Source: Polaribacter sp. WD7 (GTDB taxonomy: Bacteria > Bacteroidota > Bacteroidia > Flavobacteriales > Flavobacteriaceae). From it: 64,000 nucleotides of DNA. The stretch is from NCBI RefSeq assembly GCF_003335085.1, contig NZ_QPEJ01000017.1:62001-126000 (forward strand), written 5' to 3'. Under the pieces are notes generated by a model that was given only the letters and a program-made list of their open reading frames with translations, had not been told where the DNA came from and ran no database searches. Shown one piece after another: positions 51,343 through 59,475 of this stretch. The position numbers were made by a program, and so were the translations under genes. Positions within the stretch are counted from its first letter, which is position 1. Every line of letters starts with the position of its first letter.

Positions 51343-52074
51343 CTAAAATTTCTTACTAGATTGATATCTAAAATCAAAAGCCAAATTATCTACATTTATT
51401 AACTGTTGTACTTTACAAGTACCACTAGATTTAAATACAATATAAGGGGTATTGCCAGCAAAATCAAAAACTAAGGAAGTGTTAACAAACACGTGAGTTC
51501 GATATAACTTTTCTATGACACAAGTACTATTTATTTGAAAATTAGACACTTGTCATTTCGAACATTACTGAAATTTAAATATATTTAAATTAAAAGTAGC
51601 TTACGAAGTAAAAGTGTAGTTGAGAAATCTCATATCTATAGTAAGATTTCTCCATTTCAATCGAAATGATATTCGTTTTAAACAATAAAAATAGTAATTA
51701 CTTGATAAACAATGTTTTTATAAAGAACTCAGTTAACAAACAGTTTTGCTCTATCATTCAAAAATAAATGATGACGTATAATAATTGATTCTATTGATGT
51801 ATAGTCAATCTTGGTACTTTGATTGTCTGTTCTTTGTTTCTTTTTAAAATATTCATAAGTAGGTTTACTTATTGCAAACCATTTATTTTTATAAAATCCA
51901 AAGATAAATTCGGATTCTACACCAAATCTAAATGTTAATTGATTATCTAAATCGATAGTCAAAGATTCAGTAAGAGTATTTTGTGTAGAAAGATTAGAAT
52001 AATTTGATCCAAACTTTTTATTAAGTAAAACCTCTTATTTGGTTTCTTGAGTTATAGACTTAATAATTTGCATA
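51343..52074 (-). pseudogene. decayed outer-membrane beta-barrel gene, interrupted
   Basis: Three in-frame or near-frame pieces lie on the minus strand. From about 52074 an ATG frame reads 'MQIIKSITQETK', hits TAA, then continues in the same frame through 'NKKFGSNYSNLS' and 'FRFGVESEFIFGFYKNKWFA' to 'LNDRAKLFVN' and a stop at 51729. A third piece (51343-51549) has 'FVNTSLVFDFAGN' and 'INVDNLAFDFRYQSSKKF'. Together they resemble a small flavobacterial outer-membrane barrel (sometimes misnamed tRNA modification GTPase). A palindromic element separates the last two pieces. Confidence 0.5.
51553..51669. repeat. palindromic element inside the decayed gene
   Basis: TCATTTCGA (51553-51561) and TCGAAATGA (51661-51669) form the ends, and GAGAAATCT (51622-51630) and AGATTTCTC (51644-51652) form an inner hairpin. 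The layout is that of short dispersed palindromic repeats (REP- or MITE-like) common in flavobacterial intergenic DNA. Confidence 0.6.
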
Positions 52075-52109
52075 CATTATACAAAAGTTAATTTAAAAAT
52101 ATAGTAAAA

Positions 52110-52898
52110 CTAAGGAGCAGCGTTAATTGCACCAAGCGCATAAAGTTGTTCTAGAGTAGGAGATGCACTACCACCTTCTGGTTCTAGCGTTATACCAAAG
52201 GCCTCAGAATCATTAGGGTTATCTATGGCAAAGATTTTATTGGTATCTGCAGTAAAAGTATCAATAGTTCCTAAGCTTGTGGGGGTTAAAGGAGCTAATT
52301 TTAAAGACCAAACTTGATATACCTTGCCTTTAGGTGGCTCAGGTAAACCTTTGGCATCTAAATAAATAGAATTTGTTTTTTTGTCCCAATACACTTTTGC
52401 GTATGAGTTTGGAGATGCTACTTGTCCTGCTAGAGGTATAGAAATAATATCTTTATCTCTAAAAACTTCTATTAATTTTTCGGCTTCAGCTAGATTGTTA
52501 GAGGCTTTGTCTATTTGTTTTTCTAATTGCTGTTTCTCTGCAGCAATTTGAGTTTTTAGTGTGTTGTTTTGGTTAACAGTATATATTAAAACACTACCTA
52601 AAAGTACAGCAGCTGCCCAACCTGTAAATTGAGACCAGTTTATTTTTGATTTTGAGATAGGAATAATTTTAGGCGCATTACCATTTAATTTTTTCTGTAA
52701 TCTAGAAAAAGAATAAGGAGTATCTTTTTTAGCAGCATCAGACAAAAATAAAATTGCTCTTTCAATAGAAATAACTTCTTGTAAGACTTCTGGGTGTTCT
52801 TTTATAACAGCGTATACTTCTTCATTCTCTTTTTCAGAGAGTGTGCCTGCTACATACAGTTCTAAAATTCCAGATGCTATGTATTCTTTTATATCCAT
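52110..52898 (-). CDS. anti-sigma factor (RskA type)
   Basis: 262 aa from the ATG at 52898; the TTG at 52910 overlaps the sigma stop and is less likely. The N-terminal cytoplasmic part ('MDIKEYIASGILELYVAGTL', then 'IKEHPEVLQEVISIERAILF') is the anti-sigma zinc-less ASD-like helix bundle; one membrane helix ('FTGWAAAVLLGSVLIYTV') and a short coiled coil follow, and the periplasmic RskA domain has 'KVYWDKKTNSIYLDAKGLPE' and 'YQVWSLKLAPLTPTSLGTI'. It holds the sigma factor encoded just upstream at the membrane. Confidence 0.9.
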   Translation of the reverse strand: MDIKEYIASGILELYVAGTLSEKENEEVYAVIKEHPEVLQEVISIERAILFLSDAAKKDTPYSFSRLQKKLNGNAPKIIPISKSKINWSQFTGWAAAVLLGSVLIYTVNQNNTLKTQIAAEKQQLEKQIDKASNNLAEAEKLIEVFRDKDIISIPLAGQVASPNSYAKVYWDKKTNSIYLDAKGLPEPPKGKVYQVWSLKLAPLTPTSLGTIDTFTADTNKIFAIDNPNDSEAFGITLEPEGGSASPTLEQLYALGAINAAP

Positions 52899-52899
52899 T

Positions 52900-53430
52900 T
52901 TATACTCCAAGCATAGTACGTAAATCGCCTATACAACTTCTGTTTCTTGTTTTAATAGTTCCTAAAGGAATGTCTAATTCTTCTGCCGCTTCTTTTTGGG
53001 TAAATCCTCTAAAATATAATAATTCAATCATAGATTTACATTTCTCCGTTAATTTAGACACTATATCTTTCAACCCAATTGCGTTGGTAGAGTCGTCTAA
53101 ACTTTTATGCGTCTCTAATATATCTACGAAAAAATCTGAATTAAGGTTTTGTTTGGACTGTTTATTTGTTTTTGATCTTGTGTAATCTATAGCCGCGTTT
53201 CTAGCTATATTAAGCAACCATGTAAAAAAACGTCCTTTTTTTGAAGAATATGAGGCTGCATTATTCCAAGCTTTTATAAAAACATCTTGAGTAATTTCTT
53301 GAGTTACGTTACTATCTTTTACTATATTATATATAATTCCAGAAATACTGTTACTATACATATTGTATAGTTTTTCATAGGCTTTAACGTCCTTTTTCTG
53401 AAATTGTAAAATTAAAAGCTCTAAATCCAT
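52900..53430 (-). CDS. ECF RNA polymerase sigma factor
   Basis: 176 aa from the ATG at 53430. The longer frame to 53469 runs through the promoter element TAAATTTG and is rejected. Region 2 holds 'YEKLYNMYSNSISGIIYNIV', 'VTQEITQDVFIKAWNNAASY' and 'FFTWLLNIARNAAIDYTRSK'; region 4 has 'MIELLYFRGFTQKEAAEELD' and 'PLGTIKTRNRSCIGDLRTML'. Paired with the RskA-type anti-sigma gene 1 nt downstream. It may control the DUF4331 operon 1.8 kb away, where an ECF-like promoter is visible. Confidence 0.92.
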   Translation of the reverse strand: MDLELLILQFQKKDVKAYEKLYNMYSNSISGIIYNIVKDSNVTQEITQDVFIKAWNNAASYSSKKGRFFTWLLNIARNAAIDYTRSKTNKQSKQNLNSDFFVDILETHKSLDDSTNAIGLKDIVSKLTEKCKSMIELLYFRGFTQKEAAEELDIPLGTIKTRNRSCIGDLRTMLGV

Positions 53431-53453
53431 AAATGTATCTAGAGCTAAAGTAT

Positions 53454-53461
53454 CAAATTTA
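53454..53461 (-). promoter_or_regulatory. -7 promoter element of the ECF sigma gene
   Basis: TAAATTTG on the minus strand, 23 nt before the ATG at 53430. It indicates transcription by the primary sigma factor rather than autoregulation. Confidence 0.6.
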
Positions 53462-53481
53462 AATGACAAACAATATGAATA

Positions 53482-53571
53482 TTATATTTTCTTTATAAAA
53501 ATGAAATCACCTCCTTCATCTCCAGCTTCATGAATAACTATTCTCTGTGGTGTATTGTTACTGTTGTTCAT
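53482..53571 (-). CDS. candidate 29-aa peptide coupled to the truncated DUF3857 gene
   Basis: A complete short frame whose ATG overlaps the preceding stop (TAATG). It reads 'MNNSNNTPQRIVIHEAGDEG' and ends 'FIFIKKI'. No homologue known to me. It may be a real coupled peptide or leftover coding sequence of the damaged gene. Confidence 0.3.
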   Translation of the reverse strand: MNNSNNTPQRIVIHEAGDEGGDFIFIKKI

Positions 53572-53861
53572 TACTGGTTCTTCAATTCTGTCAAATAATT
53601 TACTATATCTGCTAAGTCAAATGCAGATTTATCAAAAATTTTAATCCTGTAGTAGTAGTCTATTTTAGGAATCTCCTTATTATTTTCATCTGGATATCTG
53701 TTAACTTGCTCATATAAAATAACAGCTGCAGCAGAAGAATCTTTAGCATAAAAATTCATTTTTAATTCCTCTAAAGTTGTTTTACCTAATGTAGTAGATT
53801 TGTTTTTCTGTGCTAAAAATAAATTAGGCAGCAGTAAAATTAAAAGCAAACATTTTTTCAT
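53571..53861 (-). pseudogene. truncated N-terminus of a DUF3857-type protein
   Basis: 96 aa with a signal peptide ('LLLILLLPNLFLAQ') followed by 'STTLGKTTLEELKMNFYAKD' and 'YYRIKIFDKSAFDLADI', which is the opening of flavobacterial DUF3857/transglutaminase-like proteins of about 600-700 aa. The chain ends after 'YLTELKNQ' and no continuation is found downstream in any frame, so the rest of the gene is gone. It may still be expressed as a small secreted remnant. Confidence 0.6.
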
Positions 53862-53891
53862 TTGGTAAAAGGTTTTTCTACAATTTTATTC

Positions 53892-54977
53892 TTAAGACTC
53901 TAGTCTAACTATTTTTTGAACTTTATTTCTATTAAGATAATTTTTAATGATAGATTTAGATAAATCTTTATGTTCTATTGGAGTAAGAACAGCTTTAAGA
54001 ATGTCTAGCTTGTCTTCTTGATATCCTAAATTTGTATAGCCATAGCCAAAAACTTCATTCTGTTCTACTAAAATTACAGCATTTTCTTCAACTTCTCTAC
54101 CTTTATCAATAATCAAAAAATCATCATTATTAAAATTAGAATAATTTAGTTTTTTCTTTTTTCTGAAATTGAATTTTGGTGATAAAGATTCGAGTTCTAA
54201 GTAATACTTTAAAGTCATAAACAATTCGTTTCCACTTTTATCATAGGTAATACTATGTGCTCTGTCTTGAATTTTTATAGCACGTTTGGTAGATTTTAAA
54301 AACAACCTATTTATTTCTGATTTTATATTTTTTCCTCTACCCAAAAAAATTACTTTCCCCTCAGTATCATGAATATAAAATAAACCTTGTTCTGGCGGAA
54401 TTTCATCAATAAGTGTTCTTAATTTTTGTTTTTGCTGCCTTCTATCAAAATATTTTATAGAGTTTTGAATAATTGTTTTTTGAAGATCCTTTTCTAACAA
54501 TAGTTTAAACAATTGAACTGTTGCTAAAGCATCTCCAGAAGCTCTGTGTCTGTCTGTAATTGGTATTCCCAATGAGCGTGTAAGTTTTCCTAAACTATAA
54601 GAAGGTTGGTCTAATATTAATTTTTGACTTAATTCTACTGTACAGACAGTATTTCTATTAAAATCGTACCCCAATCTGTCAAACTCGGTACTTAAAATTC
54701 TATAATCAAAAGCGGTGTTGTGCGCAACCAAAACACAATCTGAAGTAATTTCTATAATTCGTTTGGCAATTTCATAGAATTTAGGAGCATTTTTAAGCAT
54801 TTTATTATTGATGCCCGTAAGTTTTACCACAAACTCCTGAATGGGTTTTTCTGGATTGACTAAACTTATAAACTGATCTATTATTTTATGCCCGTCAAAT
54901 TTATAAATAGCAATTTCTGTAATGCCTTCTTCATTAAATTTTCCTCCAGTAGTTTCGATGTCTAATATTGCGTACAA
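53892..54977 (-). CDS. DEDDh exonuclease fused to a degenerate GIY-YIG-like domain
   Basis: 361 aa from a TTG at 54977, which gives the expected start 'YAILDIETTGGKFNEEGITE'; the open frame reaches 55088 but overlaps yggS. The N-terminal half is a DnaQ-like 3'-5' exonuclease: 'DIETTGG' (first acidic pair), 'LVAHNTAFDYRILSTEFDRL' and 'HRASGDALATVQLF' (His and Asp). After about residue 195 a UvrC/Cho-like nuclease domain begins ('PPEQGLFYIHDTEGKVIFLG', then 'GRGKNIKSEINRLF'), with GIY replaced by GLFYI and YIG by FLG. Likely a DNA repair or polymerase-associated nuclease. Confidence 0.85.
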   Translation of the reverse strand: MYAILDIETTGGKFNEEGITEIAIYKFDGHKIIDQFISLVNPEKPIQEFVVKLTGINNKMLKNAPKFYEIAKRIIEITSDCVLVAHNTAFDYRILSTEFDRLGYDFNRNTVCTVELSQKLILDQPSYSLGKLTRSLGIPITDRHRASGDALATVQLFKLLLEKDLQKTIIQNSIKYFDRRQQKQKLRTLIDEIPPEQGLFYIHDTEGKVIFLGRGKNIKSEINRLFLKSTKRAIKIQDRAHSITYDKSGNELFMTLKYYLELESLSPKFNFRKKKKLNYSNFNNDDFLIIDKGREVEENAVILVEQNEVFGYGYTNLGYQEDKLDILKAVLTPIEHKDLSKSIIKNYLNRNKVQKIVRLES

Positions 54978-55002
54978 ATTCTTTTTCTTTCGGGGAAAAT
55001 TA

Positions 55003-55659
55003 CTAATTATAATTTCTACTACCAAATATAGAACTTCCAACACGAACCATAGTGCTTCCTTTTTTAATAGCCAAAGGATAATCACCACTCATTCCCATAG
55101 ATAAAATTTCTAATGCTGGATTTTTTGCACTCTGTTTATCAAAAAAGTGTTTTAAAGATGCAAATTCTTTTTCAAGTTGTGAATTGTTGTCTGTAAAGGT
55201 AGCCATACCCATAAAACCTACAACTTTTATATTTTTTAAAGAAGCAAATTCTTCTGAAACAAGAATTGCTTCAATATCTTCAAAAGACAATCCAAATTTA
55301 GTGTCTTCTTCAGCTATTTTAGCTTGTAACAAACAGTTGATAATTCTATCGTGTTTTTTGGCTTGTTTGTTAATTTCCTTAAGCGTTTTAAATTTATCTA
55401 CTCCATGAATTAAATCTACAAAATGTGCCATATACTTTACTTTGTTACTTTGTAAGTGTCCTATCATATGCCACTTGATGTCTTTAGGTAATATATCATA
55501 TTTATCAACCATTTCTTGGATTTTGTTTTCACCAAAAATTCGTTGACCTGCATCATAGGCTTCTTGTAAATCTGCTATAGGTTTTGTTTTAGAGACAGCA
55601 ACTAAGGTAACATGGTCTGGAATAGCGTCTTTTATTTTCTGTAAATTTTCTGTAATCAT
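55003..55659 (-). CDS. YggS-family PLP-binding protein
   Basis: 218 aa. The PLP lysine is in 'VTLVAVSKTKPIADLQEAYD' (about residue 25), followed by 'FGENKIQEMVDKYDIL', 'WHMIGHLQSNKVKYMAHFVD' and 'LSMGMSGDYPLAIKKGSTMV'. The family carries PLP and keeps B6 and amino acid pools balanced. It is 16 nt downstream of serA and upstream of the exonuclease gene. Confidence 0.95.
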   Translation of the reverse strand: MITENLQKIKDAIPDHVTLVAVSKTKPIADLQEAYDAGQRIFGENKIQEMVDKYDILPKDIKWHMIGHLQSNKVKYMAHFVDLIHGVDKFKTLKEINKQAKKHDRIINCLLQAKIAEEDTKFGLSFEDIEAILVSEEFASLKNIKVVGFMGMATFTDNNSQLEKEFASLKHFFDKQSAKNPALEILSMGMSGDYPLAIKKGSTMVRVGSSIFGSRNYN

Positions 55660-55675
55660 TCTTTTAAATTTAGCC

Positions 55676-56626
55676 TTACCTTAATAATTCTAAGATTTGT
55701 TTTGCCAACTCTAACCCAATTCGTTCTTGTGCTTCTATGGTTGCAGCACCAATATGAGGGCTTAAAGACAAATCTGGATTCATTAACAACTGAATTTCTG
55801 GATTGGGCTCATTTTCAAAAACATCTAAAGCTGCAAACTGAACTTTTCCGCTTTCTATACCAGCAATTAAATCAACCTCATTTAAAACACCACCTCTAGC
55901 AGTATTAATAATGCCAACACCATCTTTCATTTTTTCTATTTCTGATGCAGTAATGATATAGTCTTCTTGCGCAGGAGTATGAAGGGTAATAAAATCTGCT
56001 TCTTTTAGCAATTGGTCTAAAGGTACAGTATCTATATTAAATGTTATTTTTTGACCATTAAAAAAATCTAGTGTAATGCTTTCAAAATCAATCTGCTCAT
56101 CTGTAGCTAACACATGCATACCCAGGCCAATGGCTATTTTAGCCACTTCTTGGCCAATCTTTCCAAAACCTATAATACCAATAGTTTTTCCTTTTAACTC
56201 TATTCCTTGGGCATAGGCTTTTTTTAAATCTTTAAAGCGAGAATCTCCTTCTAGAGGCATTTCTCTGTTTGATGAATGCAAAAAACGAACCATACCTAAA
56301 AGATGAGCAAATACCAACTCTGCAACAGCACTAGAAGAGGCTGCTGGTGTGTTTATAACGTGTAAACCGTTATCTATGGCGTAATCTACATCAATATTGT
56401 CCATACCAACGCCACCACGACCTATAAGCTTTAAACTTGGGCAAGCTTCTATCAATTCTTGTCTTACTTGAGTGGCGCTTCTTACTAAAATTGCATCAAT
56501 TGAATGTTCATTGATATAATTTTCTAGCTGATTTTGAGCAACTTTTACGGTAATTACTTTAAATCCTCCTTTTTCTAAAGCCTCTATTCCGCTTTTGGAA
56601 ATTCCGTCATTTGCTAATATTTTCAT
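55676..56626 (-). CDS. serA: D-3-phosphoglycerate dehydrogenase (short form)
   Basis: 316 aa. 'LIGRGGVGMDNIDVDYAIDN' and the Rossmann 'GIIGFGKIGQEVAKIAIGLG' bind NAD; the catalytic Arg is in 'IINTARGGVLNEVDLIAG' and the His in 'LSPHIGAATIEAQERIGLEL'. The chain ends after the second half of the substrate domain, so the C-terminal ACT domain of longer enzymes is missing and serine feedback through ACT is not expected. It follows serC, so the pair makes the first two steps of serine synthesis. Confidence 0.92.
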   Translation of the reverse strand: MKILANDGISKSGIEALEKGGFKVITVKVAQNQLENYINEHSIDAILVRSATQVRQELIEACPSLKLIGRGGVGMDNIDVDYAIDNGLHVINTPAASSSAVAELVFAHLLGMVRFLHSSNREMPLEGDSRFKDLKKAYAQGIELKGKTIGIIGFGKIGQEVAKIAIGLGMHVLATDEQIDFESITLDFFNGQKITFNIDTVPLDQLLKEADFITLHTPAQEDYIITASEIEKMKDGVGIINTARGGVLNEVDLIAGIESGKVQFAALDVFENEPNPEIQLLMNPDLSLSPHIGAATIEAQERIGLELAKQILELLR

Positions 56627-56699
56627 TCTATATTTTTAAAGTTTAAAAGTGTAATGGTTGTAAAACTGTTAAAAAATAGCAGTTACAACATTTATACTT

Positions 56700-57770
56700 T
56701 TACTTAGTTATCTTATTTTCAAATTGTTGCATCACATCAACCAAAGCTTGTACACTATATAATGGCAATGCATTGTACATACTTGCTCTATAACCGCCCA
56801 CGCTTCTGTGTCCGTTTAAACCATTTATGTTGGCTTCTTTCCACATTGTGTCAAACATTTCTTTATGAGATTCGTCTACCAAAGCAAAGGTTGCATTCAT
56901 TGTACTTCTATCTTCTTTAGCTACAATTCCTTTAAATAAAGGATTCCTATCAATTTCATCATATAAAAATGCTGCTTTTTTAAGATTAACTTTTTCAATG
57001 AAAGAAATTCCTCCTAAATCTTTTAACCATTGTAATGTTAGCATAGAAACATAAATAGCAAATACAGAAGGTGTATTAAACATACTATCTTTGTCAATAT
57101 GAACTTGATAATTTAACATAGAAGGTATATGTCTTTCTACTTTTCCTAAAATACCATCTTTGATAATAACCAAAGTAGCCCCTGCAGGTCCCATGTTTTT
57201 TTGAGCCCCAGCGTAAATTAAATCAAATTTTTCAAAATCTAATTGACGAGAAAAAATATCTGAACTCATATCACACACCAAAGGAACCTTGGTATCAGGA
57301 ATTTCTTTTATTTGTGACCCCGCAACAGTATTGTTACTCGTAAAATGGAAATAATCTGCATCATCAGGAATGATATATCCCTTTGGAATATATGAATACC
57401 CCTTGTCTTTAGAAGAAGCTACTTCCACCATTTCTCCAAATGCTTTTGCTTCTTTAATTGCTTTATCAGACCAAGTCCCTGTATTTAGGTAAGCTGCCTT
57501 TTTATTGAGTAAATTGTATGCAACCATTAAAAACTCTAAACTAGCCCCACCTTGTAAAAATAATGCTGTATACCCCTTATTTTCTAAGCCTAACAATTCT
57601 AAAGCCAATGAACGTGCTTTTTCTATAACCGATACAAAAGGCTTACTTCTATGAGATATTTCAATTAAAGATAAATCATCATTGTTAAAGTTAATGATGG
57701 CTTCAGAAGCTTTTTTTAAGACTTCTTCAGGTAAAATACAAGGACCTGCACTAAAATTATGTTTTTTCAT
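56700..57770 (-). CDS. serC: phosphoserine aminotransferase
   Basis: 356 aa from the ATG at 57770. 'HNFSAGPCILPEEVLKKASE' is the SerC opening; 'LFLQGGASLEFLMVAYNLL' binds PLP, the Schiff-base Lys is in 'YAGAQKNMGPAGATLVII', and the C-terminus has 'GHRSVGGYRASMYNALPL'. It converts 3-phosphohydroxypyruvate to phosphoserine. A run of 8-bp repeats lies just upstream (57783-57819). Confidence 0.97.
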   Translation of the reverse strand: MKKHNFSAGPCILPEEVLKKASEAIINFNNDDLSLIEISHRSKPFVSVIEKARSLALELLGLENKGYTALFLQGGASLEFLMVAYNLLNKKAAYLNTGTWSDKAIKEAKAFGEMVEVASSKDKGYSYIPKGYIIPDDADYFHFTSNNTVAGSQIKEIPDTKVPLVCDMSSDIFSRQLDFEKFDLIYAGAQKNMGPAGATLVIIKDGILGKVERHIPSMLNYQVHIDKDSMFNTPSVFAIYVSMLTLQWLKDLGGISFIEKVNLKKAAFLYDEIDRNPLFKGIVAKEDRSTMNATFALVDESHKEMFDTMWKEANINGLNGHRSVGGYRASMYNALPLYSVQALVDVMQQFENKITK

Positions 57771-57782
57771 TTTATTTTTGAT

Positions 57783-57819
57783 TTTCAAAGTTTCAAAGTT
57801 TCAAAGTTTTAAAGTTTCA
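57783..57819. repeat. 8-bp tandem repeats upstream of serC
   Basis: TTTCAAAG occurs three times (57783-57806), then TTTTAAAG and a partial TTTCA. The unit is noncoding, 12 nt upstream of the serC start. Confidence 0.8.
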
Positions 57820-57862
57820 GATTTTTACCATGAACTAAAAACTACCAACTTAAAAACCAAAT

Positions 57863-58924
57863 TTATATGTTTGATAAAAATTCTAAGGTATTTACACCAT
57901 CTGCATAGTCTGTCAATTTAGGACATTGGGTTTGACCGAATGCAACCTCATTTTCTATAAAGTCCTTAGAAACAATACATTGAATTTTATCTCTATCTTG
58001 ATGTAATTTTATTTTTAAATCTATTTCGTTGTCATAATATTCATAGAAAACAGTGGCAATAGGAGAGGAGTAACTTTCGTCTTCTTTAATCATTAAAAAA
58101 CCATTTTCTAACAAATCAAACTCGCTCATTAAATATACCGCTTTATTGTAATCATAATTATTGGCATATTTTGTATTGTTGATAATATCTTTCTTTGTGT
58201 ACATTCCATTAAAAAAAAGATCAAATTGATAATCTTTGGGAACATACAATTTAGAAACACTTCTGCATCCTAGTCCAAAATACTGAAAAATATCATCAGA
58301 AAGTTTTATAAAATCCTGTTCAGTTTCCTTACCTGTAATTACCGCTACAGAATTTCTGCTTTTTCTAATGATGTTGGGTTTGTTTTTAAAATAATACTCA
58401 AAATAACGAGCAGTATTATCGCTACCTGTAGCTATAACAGCATCAAAATCGGATAATTTTTCTTCTGTAAAAGTTATTTTTCCTTTCAAATCTTGTTCAA
58501 TATACTCTAAATACTTTGCCATAAAAGGCAATAAGTGTTTGTCGTTAGATGATTGTTTTACTATTACAGAATGCCCTGATAATAGGACAGATAAGAAATC
58601 ATGAAAGCCAACTAAAGGAATATTCCCTGCCATAATAATGGCTACTTTTTTTGATGTGTTATTGGCTAAAGAGATACTTTTAGCATACTCCTCTAAGCTT
58701 TTGATAGATAATTTATTACTCCATTCTTCTAAACTAGATAAAATGTTATTTTTTGTAAACCAGGTGTTGTTTTCTTGTGCCAATTTTAGTTGATGCAAAA
58801 AACCATCAAAAAATAAGTCATTATACGCAATACCTTCTATTTTTTTTAAATTATTGACAGAAAACTGACCTAAAAAAGTACCTAATTTTACAAAAGCGTT
58901 AATTCTACTCTGAATACCATTCAT
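57863..58924 (-). CDS. acyl-CoA reductase (LuxC type)
   Basis: 353 aa. The Rossmann part has 'KKVAIIMAGNIPLVGFHDFL' and 'DFDAVIATGSDNTARYFEYY', and the catalytic Cys is in 'FQYFGLGCRSVSKLYVP'. The C-terminus ends 'GVNTLEFLSNI'. Family members reduce fatty acyl-CoA or acyl-ACP to the aldehyde. Neighbours (divergent ferredoxin, downstream serC/serA) are the standard flavobacterial arrangement. The aldehyde's use is unknown. Confidence 0.88.
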   Translation of the reverse strand: MNGIQSRINAFVKLGTFLGQFSVNNLKKIEGIAYNDLFFDGFLHQLKLAQENNTWFTKNNILSSLEEWSNKLSIKSLEEYAKSISLANNTSKKVAIIMAGNIPLVGFHDFLSVLLSGHSVIVKQSSNDKHLLPFMAKYLEYIEQDLKGKITFTEEKLSDFDAVIATGSDNTARYFEYYFKNKPNIIRKSRNSVAVITGKETEQDFIKLSDDIFQYFGLGCRSVSKLYVPKDYQFDLFFNGMYTKKDIINNTKYANNYDYNKAVYLMSEFDLLENGFLMIKEDESYSSPIATVFYEYYDNEIDLKIKLHQDRDKIQCIVSKDFIENEVAFGQTQCPKLTDYADGVNTLEFLSNI

Positions 58925-58929
58925 TTATT

Positions 58930-58960
58930 TTGGATGTAAATAATTTTGGGGTTATTTTTG
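58930..58960 (+). promoter_or_regulatory. promoter of the ferredoxin gene (TTG ... TATTTTTG)
   Basis: TTG (58930-58932) and TATTTTTG (58953-58960) are 20 nt apart, 33 nt before the ATG at 58994. Confidence 0.65.
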
Positions 58961-58990
58961 CAACTGCAAATGTACAAAAACAGAAAATAA

Positions 58991-59344
<354 letters not shown>

Positions 59345-59364
59345 TTGTAAAATATCAAATACAT

Positions 59365-59396
59365 AAATCCCAAACGTTATTGTTTGGGATTTTTTA
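59365..59396 (+). terminator. rho-independent terminator of the ferredoxin gene
   Basis: ATCCCAAAC (59367-59375) pairs with GTTTGGGAT (59382-59390), loop of six, followed by a T-run. Confidence 0.9.
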
Positions 59397-59447
59397 TATA
59401 GTGCAACTATCTTAAAAAAATAAGGTATTATTAAAGCAAATATCTTC

Positions 59448-59455
59448 TATATTTG
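59448..59455 (+). promoter_or_regulatory. -7 promoter element of ychF
   Basis: TATATTTG followed by CA lies 20 nt before the ATG at 59476. Confidence 0.6.
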
Positions 59456-59475
59456 CACTCGCAAAATTTAATAAA

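Noticed and set aside
53431..53469. Longer N-terminus for the second ECF sigma factor
   Set aside because: The extension runs through the -7 element TAAATTTG; the ATG at 53430 gives the usual sigma start.
57783..57819. CRISPR-like repeat array upstream of serC
   Set aside because: Units are 8 bp and directly adjacent with no spacers; it is a simple tandem repeat.
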